Below, one piece after another: positions 1-6,727 of a DNA stretch of 24,000 nucleotides. The notes under the pieces were generated by a model. That model made no database searches. It was not told the DNA's origin and saw nothing but the letters and a program-made list of their open reading frames with translations. Location of the stretch: NCBI GenBank assembly GCA_038532735.1, contig JBCBAC010000026.1, positions 1-24,000 of the forward strand, written 5' to 3'. Every line of letters starts with the position of its first letter. The stretch's first letter is position 1. Position numbers and translations under genes: made by a program. The DNA is from JAHTBL01 sp038532735. GTDB taxonomy: Bacteria > Pseudomonadota > Alphaproteobacteria > Rhodobacterales > Rhodobacteraceae.

Positions 1-11
1 GCTACCCAGGC
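1..11 (-). tRNA. Partial tRNA, 5' end only, probably tRNA-Phe
   Basis: Read on the minus strand the first 11 bases are GCCTGGGTAGC. This fits a 7-base acceptor strand (GCCTGGG), the conserved U8-A9 and the start of the D stem (GC). The rest lies outside the window, so the anticodon cannot be seen. Phe is inferred because alphaproteobacterial tRNA-Phe begins in a similar way and because I recall a tRNA-Phe after yacG in related genomes. The match is short and could be chance. Confidence 0.45.
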
Positions 12-17
12 ACCGGG

Positions 18-33
18 GAAGGTTTTCACCTTC
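18..33 (-). other. Stem-loop with GAAA tetraloop between yacG and the partial tRNA
   Basis: On the minus strand GAAGGT and ACCTTC form a perfect 6-bp stem closed by a GAAA loop, which is a GNRA tetraloop. It has no U-run after it, so it is a poor intrinsic terminator. It sits 6 bases before the presumed tRNA 5' end. It could be a processing or stability element in a yacG-tRNA transcript. Function is inference. Confidence 0.35.
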
Positions 34-91
34 GGGTTTGCGCGTTTTAGGGCAGCGGTTCGGGGGTGTCCAGTGGGAAATCGCGGCAATT

Positions 92-274
92 TCAGTGTGG
101 GCGCTTCGGGGTGCTTTCGACCTCACGCGCGGCGTCTTCAAGGTCTTCGGGATCCTCGGACGGGATCGCGTAGCTGCCAGACAACCACTTGGCCAAATCC
201 AGATCGGCGCAGCGTTTGGAACAGAAAGGGCGATACTTCTGATCGGGCTCTTTTTCACAGATCGGGCAACTCAT
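92..274 (-). CDS. yacG: DNA gyrase inhibitor / zinc-binding protein YacG
   Basis: A 60-aa protein of the YacG family. In E. coli YacG binds gyrase and inhibits its DNA-binding step. The four zinc ligands are visible as Cys3-X2-Cys6 and Cys18-X3-Cys22, followed by the family stretch DLDLAKWLSG. The tail is acidic (EDPEDLEDAAREVE), as in alphaproteobacterial homologues. The start ATG overlaps the stop of the RNase E/G gene by 4 bases (ATGA), so the two are probably translationally coupled. It is the last protein gene of the infA-maf-rng-yacG unit. Confidence 0.93.
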   Translation of the reverse strand: MSCPICEKEPDQKYRPFCSKRCADLDLAKWLSGSYAIPSEDPEDLEDAAREVESTPKRPH

Positions 275-1299
275 GTCAGAACCTCGCTAAGCGGAACACG
301 TTCGCGTTTGCGTTGCAGTTCAAAATGGCCCAGCGGGGTCCAGCCGACAAGGGTGGTATCCACCGGATCGGCTTTGAAAGCCGCGCGGAGGGCCACCTCG
401 AACGGTTTGCGGTCGCGTTTGGTCATGGGGGCAAGATCCATCGTGATTTGCCCCCCCAAACCACGCAGTCGAAGCTGCGCGGGCAGTGCTTTGGCTGCGG
501 CGATGTTCGCTTTCAGACCGGCCGCGGGGGAGGTGTCGCCGCCGGTGTTCACATCGACGGCCACAAGCGCACGCGTGGGCTCAACAAACATCGTTGCACC
601 GCCGGACAAGCCCACATGTGCGCGGGCAAGCGCATCGATTTGATCCAGGATATCAAGCTCTTCAAAGCAACCTGCCCCGGTTTCGACCTGCGCAGGTGCC
701 GTCCATTCGCGCCATGCGATCAGATGCGGGCCGTCGCCTTCGTGGATCAGCGCTGGCTCGCCATCTGACTTGGACAAGACGTCTTCGGCCAGCGCGCGCA
801 TCGCCTCAATATCTTCGGCAATCGCCTCGGCCTCGGCCCCTGCGGCGGAGGAGCGGACGATCAGCCCATAGCCCCTCTCACCCATCACCTCATGGGCGGT
901 CAGCAGCAGCGCGTCGCGGATATCCTCATCCCGGATACTGCGGCTGATATTGATGCCGGGCGCGTCAGGCGTGACGATTGCATAGCGGCTTTTGAACAGC
1001 AGTTTCGGGGTGACAGGTGTGGCTTTGCCTGCCTCGGCATGACCGGTGACCTGCACCAGAAGACGGTCGCCCGGTGCGGCCCCTTTGACGCCGCGCAAAA
1101 AGCCTTTCAGGCCGCCCGCCAGCGACACGATCACGCCGCCTTGGCCTTTCATCTGCCGCCCCACCTCGGCGCGGTAGATGGAGCCAGGGATCGGCCCTGC
1201 GGCTTGCGCAACAATCAGATCATCCAGCTTACCATCGACCATCAGCGCCGCGGCCTCCCGGTCGCCAAGATGATCCAACGCGATCAGACGGCCCTTCAT
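271..1299 (-). CDS. rng: Ribonuclease E/G family protein, minimal form
   Basis: A 342-aa single-strand endoribonuclease of the RNase E/G family, cytoplasmic, for RNA processing and decay. An S1-like RNA-binding region lies at about residues 35-105. The catalytic core carries the two metal-binding aspartates, Asp249 in ALVAVDVNTG and Asp288 in GGQITMDLAPM. The chain stops soon after FELQRKRERVPL. The Zn-link cysteines (CPxC) and small domain of E. coli RNase G (489 aa) are absent, as is the scaffold tail of RNase E. The start at MKGRLIALDH overlaps the maf stop by ATGA; a longer reading frame upstream runs into maf and was not used. Confidence 0.9.
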   Translation of the reverse strand: MKGRLIALDHLGDREAAALMVDGKLDDLIVAQAAGPIPGSIYRAEVGRQMKGQGGVIVSLAGGLKGFLRGVKGAAPGDRLLVQVTGHAEAGKATPVTPKLLFKSRYAIVTPDAPGINISRSIRDEDIRDALLLTAHEVMGERGYGLIVRSSAAGAEAEAIAEDIEAMRALAEDVLSKSDGEPALIHEGDGPHLIAWREWTAPAQVETGAGCFEELDILDQIDALARAHVGLSGGATMFVEPTRALVAVDVNTGGDTSPAAGLKANIAAAKALPAQLRLRGLGGQITMDLAPMTKRDRKPFEVALRAAFKADPVDTTLVGWTPLGHFELQRKRERVPLSEVLT

Positions 1300-1874
1300 C
1301 GGCGCGTTCCGTAAACGGGGTAACCAGCGGCGGTCAGCAACTGCGCGGTCTCGGCAACAGGTAGCCCCATGATCGCGCTGTAGGAGCCCGAAATCCACGG
1401 GATAAACGCCCCGGCAGGCCCCTGGATCGCATAGCCACCCGCCTTGCCTTGCCAGTCACCACTTCGCAGATAGCTGTTGAGTTCCACATCGCTGAGGCGC
1501 TTCATCTTCACGGCAGAGACGACATCCCGCTCCCACACTTGCCCCCCCGCCTTCACCGCAATCGCCGTAATCACGCGATGGCGTCGCCCACCGAGCAACG
1601 TCAGAAACTCAGCGGCCTCGCCCGCATCCCGCGGTTTTCCCAGAATGCGCCGCCCCAAAGCGACCGTCGTATCGGCGCACAGCACGACCTCATCGGCGGC
1701 AGCTTTCACAGCTTGCGCTTTTTCTCGCGCCATCCGCGCGCAATAAGGGCGCGGCAGCTCGGCCTTCATAGGATCTTCGTTGATATCAGGGGCGCGCACG
1801 TCATCGGGCACCAGCCCAAGCTGCGCCAGCAATTCCAACCGGCGCGGGCTGCCAGAGCCGAGAACCAAGCGCAT
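1296..1874 (-). CDS. maf: Maf-family nucleotide pyrophosphatase
   Basis: A 192-aa house-cleaning nucleoside triphosphate pyrophosphatase that hydrolyses noncanonical or excess NTPs to NMP and PPi. The N-terminal motif LGSGSPRRLELL, the catalytic aspartate region CADTTVALG, KPRDAGEA and the C-terminal GGYAIQGPAGAFI...GSYSAIMGLP are all present. The GKAGGYAIQG form resembles the E. coli YhdE (dTTP/UTP) branch more than YceF (m7GTP), but this is by eye. It starts 4 bases after infA and overlaps rng by ATGA, so it is in one operon with both. Confidence 0.93.
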   Translation of the reverse strand: MRLVLGSGSPRRLELLAQLGLVPDDVRAPDINEDPMKAELPRPYCARMAREKAQAVKAAADEVVLCADTTVALGRRILGKPRDAGEAAEFLTLLGGRRHRVITAIAVKAGGQVWERDVVSAVKMKRLSDVELNSYLRSGDWQGKAGGYAIQGPAGAFIPWISGSYSAIMGLPVAETAQLLTAAGYPVYGTRR

Positions 1875-1878
1875 GGGC

Positions 1879-2097
1879 TTATTTGAAGCGATAGTTAATC
1901 CGACCCTTGGTCAGATCGTAAGGCGTCATCTCAACTTGGACTTTGTCGCCTGCCAGAACACGGATGCGGTTCTTGCGCATCTTGCCTGCCGTATGTGCGA
2001 TGATCTCATGGCCGTTTTCCAGCTCGACCCGAAACGTCGCATTAGGCAGGAGTTCCTTAACGACACCGGGAAATTCGAGCAGTTCTTCCTTGGCCAT
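1879..2097 (-). CDS. infA: Translation initiation factor IF-1
   Basis: A 72-aa OB-fold protein of normal family length. It binds the 30S A site during initiation together with IF-2 and IF-3. The sequence MAKEELLEFPGVV...LENGHEIIAHTAGKMRKNRIRVLAGDKV is characteristic. A clear ribosome-binding site (AAGGAGAG) lies just before the ATG. The gene follows a terminator-like hairpin and a candidate promoter, so it probably heads its own transcript with maf, rng and yacG behind it. Confidence 0.97.
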   Translation of the reverse strand: MAKEELLEFPGVVKELLPNATFRVELENGHEIIAHTAGKMRKNRIRVLAGDKVQVEMTPYDLTKGRINYRFK

Positions 2098-2110
2098 GGT
2101 CTCTCCTTCA

Positions 2111-2132
2111 TAAAAAGCCCCGCAACCGGGGC
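2111..2132 (-). terminator. Terminator-like hairpin directly before the infA ribosome-binding site
   Basis: On the minus strand GCCCCG and CGGGGC form a 6-bp GC-only stem around a GTTG loop, followed at once by TTTTTA. This has the form of an intrinsic terminator. The infA Shine-Dalgarno begins a few bases later, so it lies in the presumed infA leader. It could end transcription from the upstream phosphatase gene or attenuate infA. Confidence 0.6.
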
Positions 2133-2137
2133 CGACG

Positions 2138-2152
2138 CCGCACTAAATGCGG
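2138..2152 (-). other. Second stem-loop in the infA leader
   Basis: CCGCA and TGCGG arms of 5 bp enclose a 5-base loop. It lies 5 bases upstream of the terminator-like hairpin on the minus strand. The candidate -10 box overlaps it, so it may not be transcribed from that promoter. Confidence 0.35.
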
Positions 2153-2172
2153 TGGGAGCCGCCCTTTTTCAA
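2144..2172 (-). promoter_or_regulatory. Candidate promoter of infA
   Basis: On the minus strand TTGAAA (2167-2172) and CATTTA (2144-2149) are spaced 17 bp apart. The -35 is good and the -10 is weak. An overlapping TTGACT (2172-2177) is an alternative -35 with less suitable spacing. The site lies in the only gap of the block larger than about 30 bases. Confidence 0.35.
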
Positions 2173-2205
2173 GTCAAATCGTGAGGATACGCGGCGGCAA
2201 ACGCA

Positions 2206-2694
2206 CTATTCCTGGGCCGCAGGACCCCATTTCCCTAGAATGTGGCCCTTGATCTGGTCGCGCGCCTGCCGGTAGGCCTCCAGTTTCGCCTCGCGGGTTT
2301 CGCCGAGACCTGTCGGATCGAGGATCGGCCAATATTGCACGTCCAGATGGTAAAGCCGGGTCAGTTCCAACGCGCGGCGTTGGCTGGCGGGGGACAATGC
2401 GATGATCAGATCAAAGGACGACAGATCATCGCCCCACTCCTCCATCTCGTCGAAAGAGCGTGTCCGGTGGCGCGAAAGCTCAATCCCCAGCTCGTCACAG
2501 ACGGCGACGGAAAAGCCGTCAATCTCCATCTCGCCGCGCACACCGGCGGATTGGACATAGGTCGTGTGGCCATAGAACTTCTTCATCATGCCTTCAGCCA
2601 TGGGCGAGCGCACCGCGTTGTGATCGCAGCAAAACAGCACCGATTGGGGAAGGCTGTCGGACAAGTCGCTCAGGCTCCGAAATGCAGAACGCAA
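2206..2694 (-). CDS. Low-molecular-weight phosphotyrosine phosphatase family protein
   Basis: A 162-aa protein of the LMW-PTP/arsenate-reductase fold. The P-loop CDHNAVRSP gives the C-X5-R-S signature with nucleophile Cys23 and Arg29. The general-acid motif is Asp126-Pro127 in PILDPTG. This family usually dephosphorylates protein tyrosine or reduces arsenate through a thiol relay; the substrate here is unknown. It overlaps UPF0262 by 25 bases and lies before infA in the conserved block. The start is the first ATG of the frame and is moderately certain; a start closer to SVLFCCDH would give a more typical N-terminus. Confidence 0.85.
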   Translation of the reverse strand: MRSAFRSLSDLSDSLPQSVLFCCDHNAVRSPMAEGMMKKFYGHTTYVQSAGVRGEMEIDGFSVAVCDELGIELSRHRTRSFDEMEEWGDDLSSFDLIIALSPASQRRALELTRLYHLDVQYWPILDPTGLGETREAKLEAYRQARDQIKGHILGKWGPAAQE

Positions 2695-3149
2695 ATCAGG
2701 GTGAAGAGGCGGCGCGCCGTGTCGATATCGATCTCCGCCTTGCCGTCCAGCCGCTCTTGCAGCACCCGCGCGCCTTCGTTGTGAATACCGCGCCGGGCCA
2801 TATCAATCGTTTCGATCTGGCTGGGGGGCATGGTCTTCACAGCCTCGAAATAGCTTTCGCAGATCGCGAAATAGTCCTTTACCACCTGTCGGAACGGCCC
2901 GAGGGACAGATGAAATTCCGCCGCCTTTTCATGGCCTTCCGTGGTCACGTCAAAGACCAGACGCTTCTCCCGGATCGAGAGGCCCACATGATACGGCCCA
3001 TCTGGGACCGCGCGATCATCTCGGCTGGGCAGCTTGAAAGAATTGTCTTCCAGCAGATCAAACATCGCGACCTTGCGCTCTTGCTCGATCTCGGGCGTGG
3101 GCGGCGGCAGGTTGCCGTCATCCAGTTCGATATGGGCGATACGGGTCAT
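2670..3149 (-). CDS. UPF0262 family protein
   Basis: A 159-aa conserved alphaproteobacterial protein of unknown function. I recognise it from the N-terminal RIAHIELDD, the central FKLPSRDDRAVPDGPYHVGLSIREKRLVFD and the conserved place right after hisD. It has no signal peptide, membrane segment or obvious catalytic motif. It starts 4 bases after the hisD stop and its end overlaps the phosphatase gene, so the three are co-transcribed. Confidence 0.9.
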   Translation of the reverse strand: MTRIAHIELDDGNLPPPTPEIEQERKVAMFDLLEDNSFKLPSRDDRAVPDGPYHVGLSIREKRLVFDVTTEGHEKAAEFHLSLGPFRQVVKDYFAICESYFEAVKTMPPSQIETIDMARRGIHNEGARVLQERLDGKAEIDIDTARRLFTLICVLHFGA

Positions 3150-3153
3150 GGCA

Positions 3154-4458
3154 TCAGCTTTCGTTCAAACGATCAAGGCGGGCCCGCACGGAGAGCCCAT
3201 GCGCCTCAAGGCTTTCCGACTGTGCCAGACGTTCCGCCGCAGGTCCAATGGCACGCAGGGACGCAGGGGTCATTTTCGCCAAGGTCGTGCGCTTCATGAA
3301 ATCAAGCACCGATAACCCACTGGAGAACCGTGCGGATCGGGCCGTGGGCAACACATGGTTTGGCCCACCGATGTAATCGCCAATGGCCTCCGGCGTCCAA
3401 GCACCGAGGAAGATCGCACCGGCGTGGGTGATCTTGGCGCTGAGCGCATCGGGGTCTTCGACGCAAAGCTCAAGATGTTCGGGCGCGATGCGATCTGACA
3501 GCGTAGCCGCTTCGTCCAGATCACGGACCACAATCACCGCACCATAATCGCGCCAGCTGGGGCCAGCGATGGCGCGCCGCTCCAAGGTTTGGAGCTGCGC
3601 CTCGACAGAGGCCGCAACCGCCTGCCCGAACGTCGCATCATCCGTAATCAGCAGCGACTGCGCGCTTTCGTCATGCTCGGCCTGAGACAGTAGGTCAGTC
3701 GCGATCCAGTCGGGATCATTGTGCTTGTCGGCGATCACAAGGATCTCCGAAGGCCCGGCGATCATGTCGATACCGACCTTGCCAAAAACCCGACGCTTGG
3801 CAGCCGCAACAAACGCATTCCCAGGCCCGGTGATCTTGTCCACCGGCGGGATCGTCTTGGTGCCGTAAGCCAACGCGGCCACAGCTTGCGCACCACCGAT
3901 GCGGTAGATCTCATCCACGCCTGCAATCTTTGCGGCCATCAGAACCAGCGGATTGACCACGTCATCCGGCGTCGGCACGCAAATCGCCAAGCGGCCCACG
4001 CCCGCCACTTTCGCCGGGATTGCGTTCATCAAGACCGAAGACGGATAGCTCGCCAGCCCGCCCGGCACATAGAGCCCAGCAGCAGAAACGGGCGTCCACC
4101 GCCACCCCAAGGTTGCGCCCGTGTCATCAACCCAGCTTTCATCGCTGGGCTTTTGGCGTTCGTGATAGGCGCGGATCCGCTCTGCCGCCAATTCCAATGC
4201 GGCGCGGTCCTGCGGATCGACCTTCGCGCATTCGGCGTCAATCTCTTCCGCCGAAAACGCGATCTGCGGGGCCGTCAGCTCCAACCGATCAAACTTCGCT
4301 GTCAGCTCCAAAACCGCCGCATCGCCCCGCGCGCGCACATCCGCGATGATCGCCGCAACGGTGTCATCGACATCGGGGCTGTCTTCGCGCTTGGCCGTCA
4401 GCAGCGCGGCAAAGGATGTCTCGAAATCAGCGTCCGAGCTGTTGAGAAATACGGGCAT
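3154..4458 (-). CDS. hisD: Histidinol dehydrogenase
   Basis: A 434-aa enzyme of normal family length that oxidises L-histidinol to L-histidine with two NAD+ in the last two steps of histidine biosynthesis. The signature GPGNAFVAAAKR...GIDMIAGPSEILV is present. The zinc ligands are seen as Gln and His in SQAEHDE, Asp in IGDYIGGPNH and His in EAHGLSVRARL. The catalytic Glu-His pair is in IAPEHLEL. A strong Shine-Dalgarno (GGAGGGG) precedes the ATG. It stands alone from other his genes, in a cell-envelope/translation block, as in relatives. Confidence 0.97.
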   Translation of the reverse strand: MPVFLNSSDADFETSFAALLTAKREDSPDVDDTVAAIIADVRARGDAAVLELTAKFDRLELTAPQIAFSAEEIDAECAKVDPQDRAALELAAERIRAYHERQKPSDESWVDDTGATLGWRWTPVSAAGLYVPGGLASYPSSVLMNAIPAKVAGVGRLAICVPTPDDVVNPLVLMAAKIAGVDEIYRIGGAQAVAALAYGTKTIPPVDKITGPGNAFVAAAKRRVFGKVGIDMIAGPSEILVIADKHNDPDWIATDLLSQAEHDESAQSLLITDDATFGQAVAASVEAQLQTLERRAIAGPSWRDYGAVIVVRDLDEAATLSDRIAPEHLELCVEDPDALSAKITHAGAIFLGAWTPEAIGDYIGGPNHVLPTARSARFSSGLSVLDFMKRTTLAKMTPASLRAIGPAAERLAQSESLEAHGLSVRARLDRLNES

Positions 4459-4480
4459 GGCCCCTCCGAATATTCAGTCT

Positions 4481-4963
4481 TTACGCGTCGGAATGATCCG
4501 GCGCTTTCTTTGAGGGGGCCACGTAAGGCCGCGTGACATCTTTCAAGAGCACATCAAGGCTTTCCACCTCCAGCGCGATGGCCCCGTCACCCGCAAGGGT
4601 CAACTCAAGCCGGCCCATGCCATCCTCGGACGGTGTGAAAGATAGCGACAAAACCGATAGGATCGTGTCTGCATCGCCTTTGATAATGCCCTGACTTTGG
4701 ACTTTTACGACATCGCCAATCAACAGCACCGCCTGCACGCGCTCAAAGTCGCGCCCACGTCGTTCGGCCTGCGGAACATCCTCCCAGCGAAAGCGGTTGA
4801 GCAGGATCGCAAAACGGCGCTCAGCAGCGCGCCACTGGATTTCCGACGCCGGAAAGACAGCGTCCTGCACCAGCGAGGAGACAACCTGCAGATCTTCCGC
4901 ATCGACCGCCATCAGGCGCAGGGGGCGTTCGCCCCCTTCTTCAAATGTCGCGTCTTGGGTCAT
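4481..4963 (-). CDS. DUF2948 family protein
   Basis: A 160-aa soluble protein of unknown function. I recognise DUF2948 from PLRLMAVDAEDLQVVSSLVQDAVF near the N-terminus, the RFAILLNRFRWE core and its conserved place between murA and hisD in alphaproteobacteria. The C-terminal half has LTLAGDGAIALEVE, suggesting a small beta-rich domain. The start overlaps the murA stop by ATGA. It ends 22 bases before hisD. Confidence 0.88.
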   Translation of the reverse strand: MTQDATFEEGGERPLRLMAVDAEDLQVVSSLVQDAVFPASEIQWRAAERRFAILLNRFRWEDVPQAERRGRDFERVQAVLLIGDVVKVQSQGIIKGDADTILSVLSLSFTPSEDGMGRLELTLAGDGAIALEVESLDVLLKDVTRPYVAPSKKAPDHSDA

Positions 4964-6228
4964 TGGCCTTTGATCCGTTCGATTTTGGCCCCGCAGGCCC
5001 CTAGCTTTTCCTCGACCCGCTCATAGCCGCGATCGAGATGGTAGACGCGGTTCACGACCGTCTCTCCTTCTGCGGCGAGCCCCGCAAGGATCAGCGAGAC
5101 GGAGGCGCGCAGGTCTGTCGCCATCACCGGCGCGCCTTTGAGCCGGTCCACGCCCGTCACCGTCGCGGTGCCGCCTTGGACGTCGATCTGTGCGCCCATG
5201 CGGATCAGTTCGGGTGCGTGCATGAAGCGGTTCTCGAAGATCTTTTCTTCCAACACGCTGGTACCATCAGCGGTGCAAAGAAGCGCCATGATCTGGGCCT
5301 GAAGATCGGTCGGAAAGCCCGGGAACGGCTCGGTCGTGACGTCCACGGCCCGCACCCGCCCGTTCTTTTGGGACACTTTCAGGCCCTTCGGCGTTTCCTC
5401 AACCGAAATGCCTGCTGCGTCCAGCTTCTCGCAAAACGCGCCCAGCAGGTCGATCTTGCCGCCCAGACAGGTGACCTCGCCCCCACAAATGGCTGGGGCC
5501 AGCATGTAGGTGCCAAGCTCGATCCGGTCAGTCACCACCGGATGGGTCGCGCCGTGCAGACGGTCGACGCCCTGAATGGTGATCTCGGAGGTCCCCTCGC
5601 CCTCGATCTGCGCGCCCATCTTGCGCAGGCATTGGGCCAGATCGACGATCTCAGGCTCGCGCGCTGCGTTTTTCAGCACGGTCGTGCCCTTGGCCAACGT
5701 CGCGGCCATCAGCGCATTTTCGGTTGCCCCTACGGTGACAAAGGGAAACTCCACGACGCCGCCTTTCAGACCGCCTTGCGCCTTGGCATGCACATAGCCG
5801 TCTTTGAGCTCAAGCTCCGCCCCCATCGCCTCCAGCGCTTTCAGGTGCAAATCCACGGGCCGCGCGCCAATCGCGCAACCACCGGGCAGCGATACAATCG
5901 CATGCCCATCCCGCGCCAACATCGGCCCCAGCACAAGGATCGACGCACGCATCTTGCGCACGATGTCATAATCGGCTGTGTGATTGTCGATGTCGTGCGA
6001 GGACATTGCCAGAACCTGCCCGCCCTGCATCGACGTCACTTCCGCCCCCAGAGACTGCAACAAAGCCGTCATTGTCTTGATATCGCTTAGCCGCGGCGCG
6101 TTGGTCAGCGTCAGCGGCTCTTCACTGAGCAACGTGGCCGGCATCAGGGTCAGACAGGCGTTTTTGGCCCCCGCGATGGGGATATCCCCGTTCAGCGGGC
6201 CATTCCCCGTCACCACAATCGAATCCAT
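4960..6228 (-). CDS. murA: UDP-N-acetylglucosamine 1-carboxyvinyltransferase
   Basis: A 422-aa enzyme that transfers enolpyruvate from PEP to UDP-GlcNAc, the first committed step of peptidoglycan synthesis, in the cytoplasm. Lys22 lies in GAKNACLTLM. The active-site Cys118 is in SLPGGCAIGARP, so the protein should be sensitive to fosfomycin. The catalytic aspartate lies in FPGFPTDLQAQIM. The ATG follows directly on the stop codon of the small upstream gene (TAG-ATG), with AAGGG as ribosome-binding site. It heads the conserved murA-DUF2948-hisD block. Confidence 0.97.
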   Translation of the reverse strand: MDSIVVTGNGPLNGDIPIAGAKNACLTLMPATLLSEEPLTLTNAPRLSDIKTMTALLQSLGAEVTSMQGGQVLAMSSHDIDNHTADYDIVRKMRASILVLGPMLARDGHAIVSLPGGCAIGARPVDLHLKALEAMGAELELKDGYVHAKAQGGLKGGVVEFPFVTVGATENALMAATLAKGTTVLKNAAREPEIVDLAQCLRKMGAQIEGEGTSEITIQGVDRLHGATHPVVTDRIELGTYMLAPAICGGEVTCLGGKIDLLGAFCEKLDAAGISVEETPKGLKVSQKNGRVRAVDVTTEPFPGFPTDLQAQIMALLCTADGTSVLEEKIFENRFMHAPELIRMGAQIDVQGGTATVTGVDRLKGAPVMATDLRASVSLILAGLAAEGETVVNRVYHLDRGYERVEEKLGACGAKIERIKGQ

Positions 6229-6387
6229 CTAGCTGCCCTTTTCGCCTGTCTTGCCCTTGTCCGACATCGCTCTGGCCCGCGCCTGCGCCTTGCGCCGCCC
6301 CATATTCGCCTTGAGCGCCGCTTTGAGCCTGTCTTCACGGGTTTCAGCGGGCTTTGCAGGTGTCGGTTTGTCGGATTTCCGCTCCAT
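6229..6387 (-). CDS. Small basic protein directly upstream of murA, 52 aa
   Basis: An open frame of 52 codons beginning MERKSDKPTPAKPAETREDR and ending with a stop that touches the murA ATG. The middle is very rich in Lys, Arg and Ala (RLKAALKANMGRRKAQARAR), suggesting an amphipathic helix that may bind nucleic acid or an acidic partner. There is no membrane segment. The zero-gap junction with murA and codon use like the neighbours support a real gene. No strong ribosome-binding site is seen before its ATG. I recall similar short proteins upstream of murA in related genomes but know no function. Confidence 0.7.
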   Translation of the reverse strand: MERKSDKPTPAKPAETREDRLKAALKANMGRRKAQARARAMSDKGKTGEKGS

Positions 6388-6430
6388 GAAGGGTCTTTAT
6401 CGCAAGGCTCAATCAGGGTCCAGATTGCGC

Positions 6431-6459
6431 TTGCACCAATTGCACGAAGGCGCTAATCA
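6431..6459 (+). promoter_or_regulatory. Candidate promoter of tRNA-Thr
   Basis: TTGCAC (6431-6436) and TAATCA (6454-6459) are spaced 17 bp apart. Transcription would start about 7 bases before the tRNA. The -10 is a poor match to the consensus. Confidence 0.4.
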
Positions 6460-6471
6460 GCCGCCCACGGC

Positions 6472-6546
6472 GCTGTGGTAGCTCAGTGGTAGAGCACACC
6501 CTTGGTAAGGGTGAGGTCGAGAGTTCAATCCTCTCTCACAGCACCA
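6472..6546 (+). tRNA. tRNA-Thr (anticodon GGU)
   Basis: A 75-base tRNA with encoded CCA. The acceptor GCTGTGG pairs with TCACAGC. The D arm is GCTC...GAGC. The anticodon stem CACCC/GGGTG encloses TTGGTAA, giving anticodon GGT for Thr ACC/ACU codons. The T arm is GAGAG-TTCAATC-CTCTC. All arms pair fully. It is divergent from the murA operon. Its 3' 29 bases (from 6518) together with the next three bases are repeated downstream. Confidence 0.97.
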
Positions 6547-6549
6547 TCC
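6518..6549 (+). repeat. 32-bp direct repeat, copy 1 (within tRNA-Thr 3' end)
   Basis: This copy covers the T arm, the 3' acceptor strand, CCA and three bases beyond the tRNA. It is identical to 6632-6663, exactly 114 bases away. An intact tRNA end plus a second copy nearby is the layout of an integrase attachment pair, but no integrase is seen here. Confidence 0.85.
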
Positions 6550-6631
6550 CTTCCTCTTCCCGCTTTGCTGTCGCGACCTCGGCTAGCGTTCGGTCTCGAC
6601 TGTCGCGTTTGGCTGCGCCAAGCCTCTGAGA
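6547..6631. other. Spacer between the two tRNA-end repeats
   Basis: There is no open frame of note. It carries CTGTCGCG twice (6568-6575 and 6600-6607) and a TTGGC-TGC-GCCAA stem-loop at 6609-6621. It does not look like the body of a second tRNA. Confidence 0.5.
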
Positions 6632-6663
6632 CGAGAGTTCAATCCTCTCTCACAGCACCATCC
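6632..6663 (+). repeat. 32-bp direct repeat, copy 2 (orphan tRNA-Thr 3' end)
   Basis: An exact copy of the tRNA-Thr T arm, 3' acceptor strand and CCA, without any 5' half of a tRNA. The T arm could still fold. It may be an att-like scar, a remnant of a tandem tRNA duplication, or part of a read-through transcript. Confidence 0.85.
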
Positions 6664-6682
6664 TCCCCCCATCGCGCGACCC

Positions 6683-6703
6683 AAAAGTTTTCAGAAAACT
6701 TTT
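6683..6703. terminator. Hairpin with 9-bp arms, first of two
   Basis: AAAAGTTTT and AAAACTTTT form a 9-bp stem around CAG. It lies between the plus-strand tRNA-Thr and the end of the minus-strand DUF4166 gene. The A/T-rich flanks allow action in both directions. The stem is AT-rich, so strength is uncertain. Confidence 0.5.
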
Positions 6704-6706
6704 ACC

Positions 6707-6727
6707 AAGACTTTTCAGAAAAGTCTT
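6707..6727. terminator. Hairpin with 9-bp arms, second of two
   Basis: AAGACTTTT and AAAAGTCTT form a 9-bp stem around the same CAG loop as its neighbour 3 bases away. The end touches the stop codon of the DUF4166 gene. Together the pair probably separates the convergent tRNA-Thr and DUF4166 transcripts. Confidence 0.5.

Noticed and set aside
1299..1398. N-terminal extension of the RNase E/G frame
   Set aside because: It would overlap maf by about 100 bases and has no family character; the ATGA overlap at 1296-1299 gives the natural start.
6547..6660. A second full tRNA downstream of tRNA-Thr
   Set aside because: Only the T arm and 3' strand are present. No D arm, anticodon arm or 5' acceptor strand can be built from the spacer.
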